Source: Sulfitobacter sp. HGT1
GTDB lineage: Bacteria > Pseudomonadota > Alphaproteobacteria > Rhodobacterales > Rhodobacteraceae
Length of the DNA: 64,000 nt
Reading direction: 5' to 3'
Assembly (NCBI RefSeq): GCF_013282155.1
Contig: NZ_BLWI01000010.1
Span: 372,001 to 436,000, forward strand
The notes beneath the pieces were generated by a model. The model did not search any database, was not told the origin of the DNA, and saw nothing but the letters and a program-made list of their open reading frames with translations. Positions 62,069 to 64,000 of the stretch are shown here, piece by piece (position 1 is the stretch's first letter; every line of letters starts with the position of its first letter). Both the position numbers and the translations under genes were made by a program.

Positions 62069-62071
62069 GGA

Positions 62072-62455
62072 TTATTCCGGGCTCCAGGCCTCGTAATCGC
62101 CCCGATCTGCCGGTTTTGCCTGACGGATCGACCCTGCTGGCGCATAGGCCAGTGGCGTGCCGGTCAGGTTTTCCTGATGCGACTTTTCCCATGCCTTGTG
62201 CACCAGCGGGCGGTCGACAGGGGTTTGATCCCATGTGTGGTGCAGCCAGCCGTGCCAATCGGGGTTCACGCGCGACGCCTCGATCTCTCCGTTGAAGATC
62301 ACCCAGCGTTTGCTGTCATCGGCGTTACGGTAGTAAATATTGCCTTGGGCATCGTCACCCACCTTGATGCCCTTGCGCCACGTAAAGAGCTGCGTGTTCA
62401 GCGTCTGGCCGTTCCACCAAGTAACGCAGCGCAAGAAAGAAGATAGAATGCCCAT
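62072..62455 (-). CDS. NADH:ubiquinone oxidoreductase accessory subunit (NDUFA12/B17.2 family)
   Basis: The 127-residue protein is the alphaproteobacterial homologue of the mitochondrial complex I accessory subunit B17.2. Family marks are GNIYYRNADDSKRWVIFNGE, EASRVNPDWHGWLHHTWDQ and PLAYAPAGSI. It supports assembly or stability of respiratory complex I. It forms a two-gene unit with the DUF2155 gene. Confidence 0.93.
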   Translation of the reverse strand: MGILSSFLRCVTWWNGQTLNTQLFTWRKGIKVGDDAQGNIYYRNADDSKRWVIFNGEIEASRVNPDWHGWLHHTWDQTPVDRPLVHKAWEKSHQENLTGTPLAYAPAGSIRQAKPADRGDYEAWSPE

Positions 62456-62610
62456 TTAGGTCTCCTGAAGCTTTGTTTTGTCTATGCCCGATTGGTGGGG
62501 CAACGTCTAGTAGCCGCTCGGCACGCCTGCTGCGTTTTTGTCTGCCGATCCGGTATTTTGCGCGCGTTTCCGTTCAAAAGCCGGTTTGGTGGGCGGGATA
62601 TATCAAATCT

Positions 62611-62639
62611 TTGCTTTTTCCGTGTCGTTACCCTATATT
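62611..62639 (+). promoter_or_regulatory. Sigma70-like promoter upstream of the repeat micro-ORF
   Basis: TTGCTT (62611-62616) and TATATT (62634-62639) are spaced by exactly 17 bp. Initiation near 62646 would give a leader that contains the micro-ORF at 62739 and the DUF4760 gene at 62815. An 18-20 codon ORF also starts at 62661. Confidence 0.55.
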
Positions 62640-62738
62640 AACACTCACGGGCATAGAAGCATGCGTGTCTGCGAGAAGAACTGGCGCGTGGGTCTTTTTC
62701 ACGATATTGAACGAGTGTAGTGATTGAGGGGTAGAGCA

Positions 62739-62795
62739 ATGACAAGCGATGGTTTCGGCAACGGCCTTCCCCGTGACGGATTCGGCAACGGCTAA
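62739..62795 (+). CDS. Candidate 18-residue micro-ORF with two DGFGNG repeats
   Basis: GAGGGG lies about 8 nt before an ATG that encodes MTS, DGFGNG, LPR, DGFGNG and TAA. The two repeats are almost identical in DNA (GG-T/A-TTCGGCAACGGC). It ends 19 bp before the DUF4760 gene. Too short to identify; may be a leader peptide or small peptide gene. Confidence 0.4.
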   Translation: MTSDGFGNGLPRDGFGNG

Positions 62796-62814
62796 GGTCG
62801 GACATCTATAGAAT

Positions 62815-63531
62815 ATGATTGCGCGCGGTTTTCTTTATACAATTTGCGCGCTCTTTGCTTTCTGCACGATCTGCATCTTCCTGTTGATCCTGATGCCATT
62901 GGCATCGGCCAGCGTATCCAGCGTTTATGCGCAGTTTCCAGAAACGCCCGCCCCCCAATATTCCGCTTTTTTAACAGCAACGGGCACGATCGTTGCCGCC
63001 ATTTCTGTGATTGCCGCGATCCTGACCTTTTGGTTCAGCACCCGCGCTGCACGCCACGCGCAACGCAAGCAGCACACGATTACGGTTTTGCTTGAAACGC
63101 GGCTAAGCTCAGAATTTCAGGGCACAATTGAAAAACGGCGCGCGCATTTTCCTGAATATACCGACGTATCCTTTGAGGATTGGGACCAAGCCCGCAAGGC
63201 GACCGCGCCAGCGGATGCAACACCAGAAGTCATCCATGCGCAAAAGATCAAACGCGACAGCGCCCTCGCCCTGACGACCCTGCTGAACTATTACGAATTC
63301 CTCGCCGTCGGCATTACCGAAGGCGATCTGGACGAAGACATGCTGAAGAAAACCCTCAGATCAATCATGTGCAATCTTGTGGATGATTCCAGACATCTGA
63401 TTGCCGGCATGCAAAAGGTGAACCCGAACACCTATGAGCACCTTACAATCCTCTATGGTCAATGGCGCAAGACTGATGCCCGCGACATCAACGGGAGACA
63501 GAACGAGCGCCCTATCCCCCGCCTTGTTTAG
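62815..63531 (+). CDS. DUF4760-like membrane protein
   Basis: The 238-residue protein has two transmembrane helices (about 7-30 and 52-72) then a cytoplasmic helical domain that resembles DUF4760 (TTLLNYYEFLAVGITEGDLD, and LRSIMCNLVDDSRHLI). Function of the family is not known. Ribosome site is weak, which suggests coupling to the micro-ORF upstream. Its stop overlaps the convergent RidA gene by 4 nt. Confidence 0.75.
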   Translation: MIARGFLYTICALFAFCTICIFLLILMPLASASVSSVYAQFPETPAPQYSAFLTATGTIVAAISVIAAILTFWFSTRAARHAQRKQHTITVLLETRLSSEFQGTIEKRRAHFPEYTDVSFEDWDQARKATAPADATPEVIHAQKIKRDSALALTTLLNYYEFLAVGITEGDLDEDMLKKTLRSIMCNLVDDSRHLIAGMQKVNPNTYEHLTILYGQWRKTDARDINGRQNERPIPRLV

Positions 63532-63890
63532 GCTGTGGGGATGCAGGCGGTGACTTCGATTTCGATGCGGTATTTGTCGTCGATCAGGCCGCATTCGATC
63601 ATCGTGGCTGCGGGCGGTGTGGCACCAAAGGTTTCCGCAAGGATCGGCCAGCAGGGCTCAAATTCAGCACGGTCCGGCAGGTAATAGTTCACGCGCACGA
63701 CATCGGCCATGGAACAGCCCGCTTCTTTCAACGCGCCCGTAATCGTGGCCAAAGCGGCGCGGCATTGGTCGGTGACCGTGTCGCCCTGCCCCACGGTGCC
63801 TGCAACATGCACAAACCCGCCTGCAACGACCGCGCGGCAATAGCCGATCTTGGCCTCGAATTCGCCACCCGAAAAGATACGCTGTGTCAT
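63528..63890 (-). CDS. RidA family protein
   Basis: The 120-residue RidA/YjgF protein begins TQRIFSGGEFEAKIGYCRAV and has the conserved Arg in VVRVNYYLPDRAEFE and the C-terminal MIECGLIDDKYRIEIEVTA. RidA proteins hydrolyse reactive enamine/imine intermediates, though this more divergent subgroup may act on other substrates. AGGA lies before the ATG at 63890. The last 110 bp of the window hold nothing I can support. Confidence 0.9.
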   Translation of the reverse strand: MTQRIFSGGEFEAKIGYCRAVVAGGFVHVAGTVGQGDTVTDQCRAALATITGALKEAGCSMADVVRVNYYLPDRAEFEPCWPILAETFGATPPAATMIECGLIDDKYRIEIEVTACIPTA

Positions 63891-64000
63891 GGTTTGTCCT
63901 TTGTGAAACATATGCAGGCCAGTCAGACCCAATAGCCGATCTGCCGTCAAGATGCCAAATACAAAAGCCCGCCAAACACCCGCCGTCAAACGAAAAAAGC

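Noticed and set aside
1-64000. tRNA, rRNA, CRISPR arrays and insertion sequences
   Set aside because: I looked in the larger gene-free stretches and saw no cloverleaf-like sequence, repeat-spacer pattern or transposase; short RNAs could still be missed without a covariance search.

Overview
The window reads as a chromosomal segment of a marine Rhodobacterales bacterium (Roseobacter group, family Roseobacteraceae/Rhodobacteraceae). Supporting signs are the high-GC codon use, a complete gene transfer agent (GTA) structural cluster of the Rhodobacter capsulatus type sitting between fab/mltG and cysE, an ScfR-type regulator, a GapR (DUF2312) nucleoid protein, GANTC sites and a full CtrA-type box. 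The genus cannot be fixed from the sequence alone. I see no rRNA, tRNA, CRISPR array, insertion sequence or integrase.

Layout. 1-6 kb: end of an MFS transporter, queA, a giant AsmA/YhdP-like envelope protein, bcp and a ferritin-like DUF455 protein. 6-9.5 kb: a cell-shape pair (M23 endopeptidase overlapping a bactofilin) and a secreted lysine/proline-rich protein. 9.7-16.5 kb: two cyclophilins, pgk, an FtsB-like divisome gene with three clustered GANTC sites, and pdhA-pdhB-pdhC behind an 18-bp palindrome. 16.6-31.8 kb: cysE, then the GTA cluster read leftwards from g1 (31690) to g15 (17581). All structural genes (g1, g2, g3, g3.5, g4-g10, g10.1, g11-g15) are open and mostly overlap by 1-8 nt. 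Its promoter region (31690-31890) holds a CtrA box, a sigma70-like promoter, a 30-codon leader ORF and an intrinsic terminator between promoter and g1.

31.9-37.3 kb: mltG, fabF, a GNAT acetyltransferase, acpP, fabG and fabD, all leftward. 37.4-44.4 kb: a cytochrome b561-YceI fusion next to a stand-alone YceI protein, rpsF-rpsR-rplI, a lytic transglycosylase lipoprotein, tig and gapR. 44.5-45.8 kb: a split YeeE/YedE sulfur transporter with a TIGR01244 phosphatase-like protein. 45.8-50.6 kb: a response regulator, a small membrane protein, a sodium/solute-symporter histidine kinase and a SpoA (FliM/FliN C-terminal) protein with a repeat tail. 50.7-59.1 kb: ScfR regulator divergent from a five-gene branched-chain-type ABC importer, followed by a convergent acyl-CoA synthetase. 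59.2-64 kb: accB-accC-aat, DUF2155, NDUFA12, an 18-residue repeat micro-ORF, a DUF4760 membrane protein and a RidA protein.

Functional themes are central metabolism (pgk, PDH, acetyl-CoA carboxylase, type II fatty acid synthesis), envelope and division, and the domesticated phage particle. The most informative signals are regulatory: CtrA box plus attenuator-like leader on the GTA operon, GANTC cluster at ftsB, palindrome at pdhA, and a family of paired AT-core palindromes placed just downstream of three unrelated genes.
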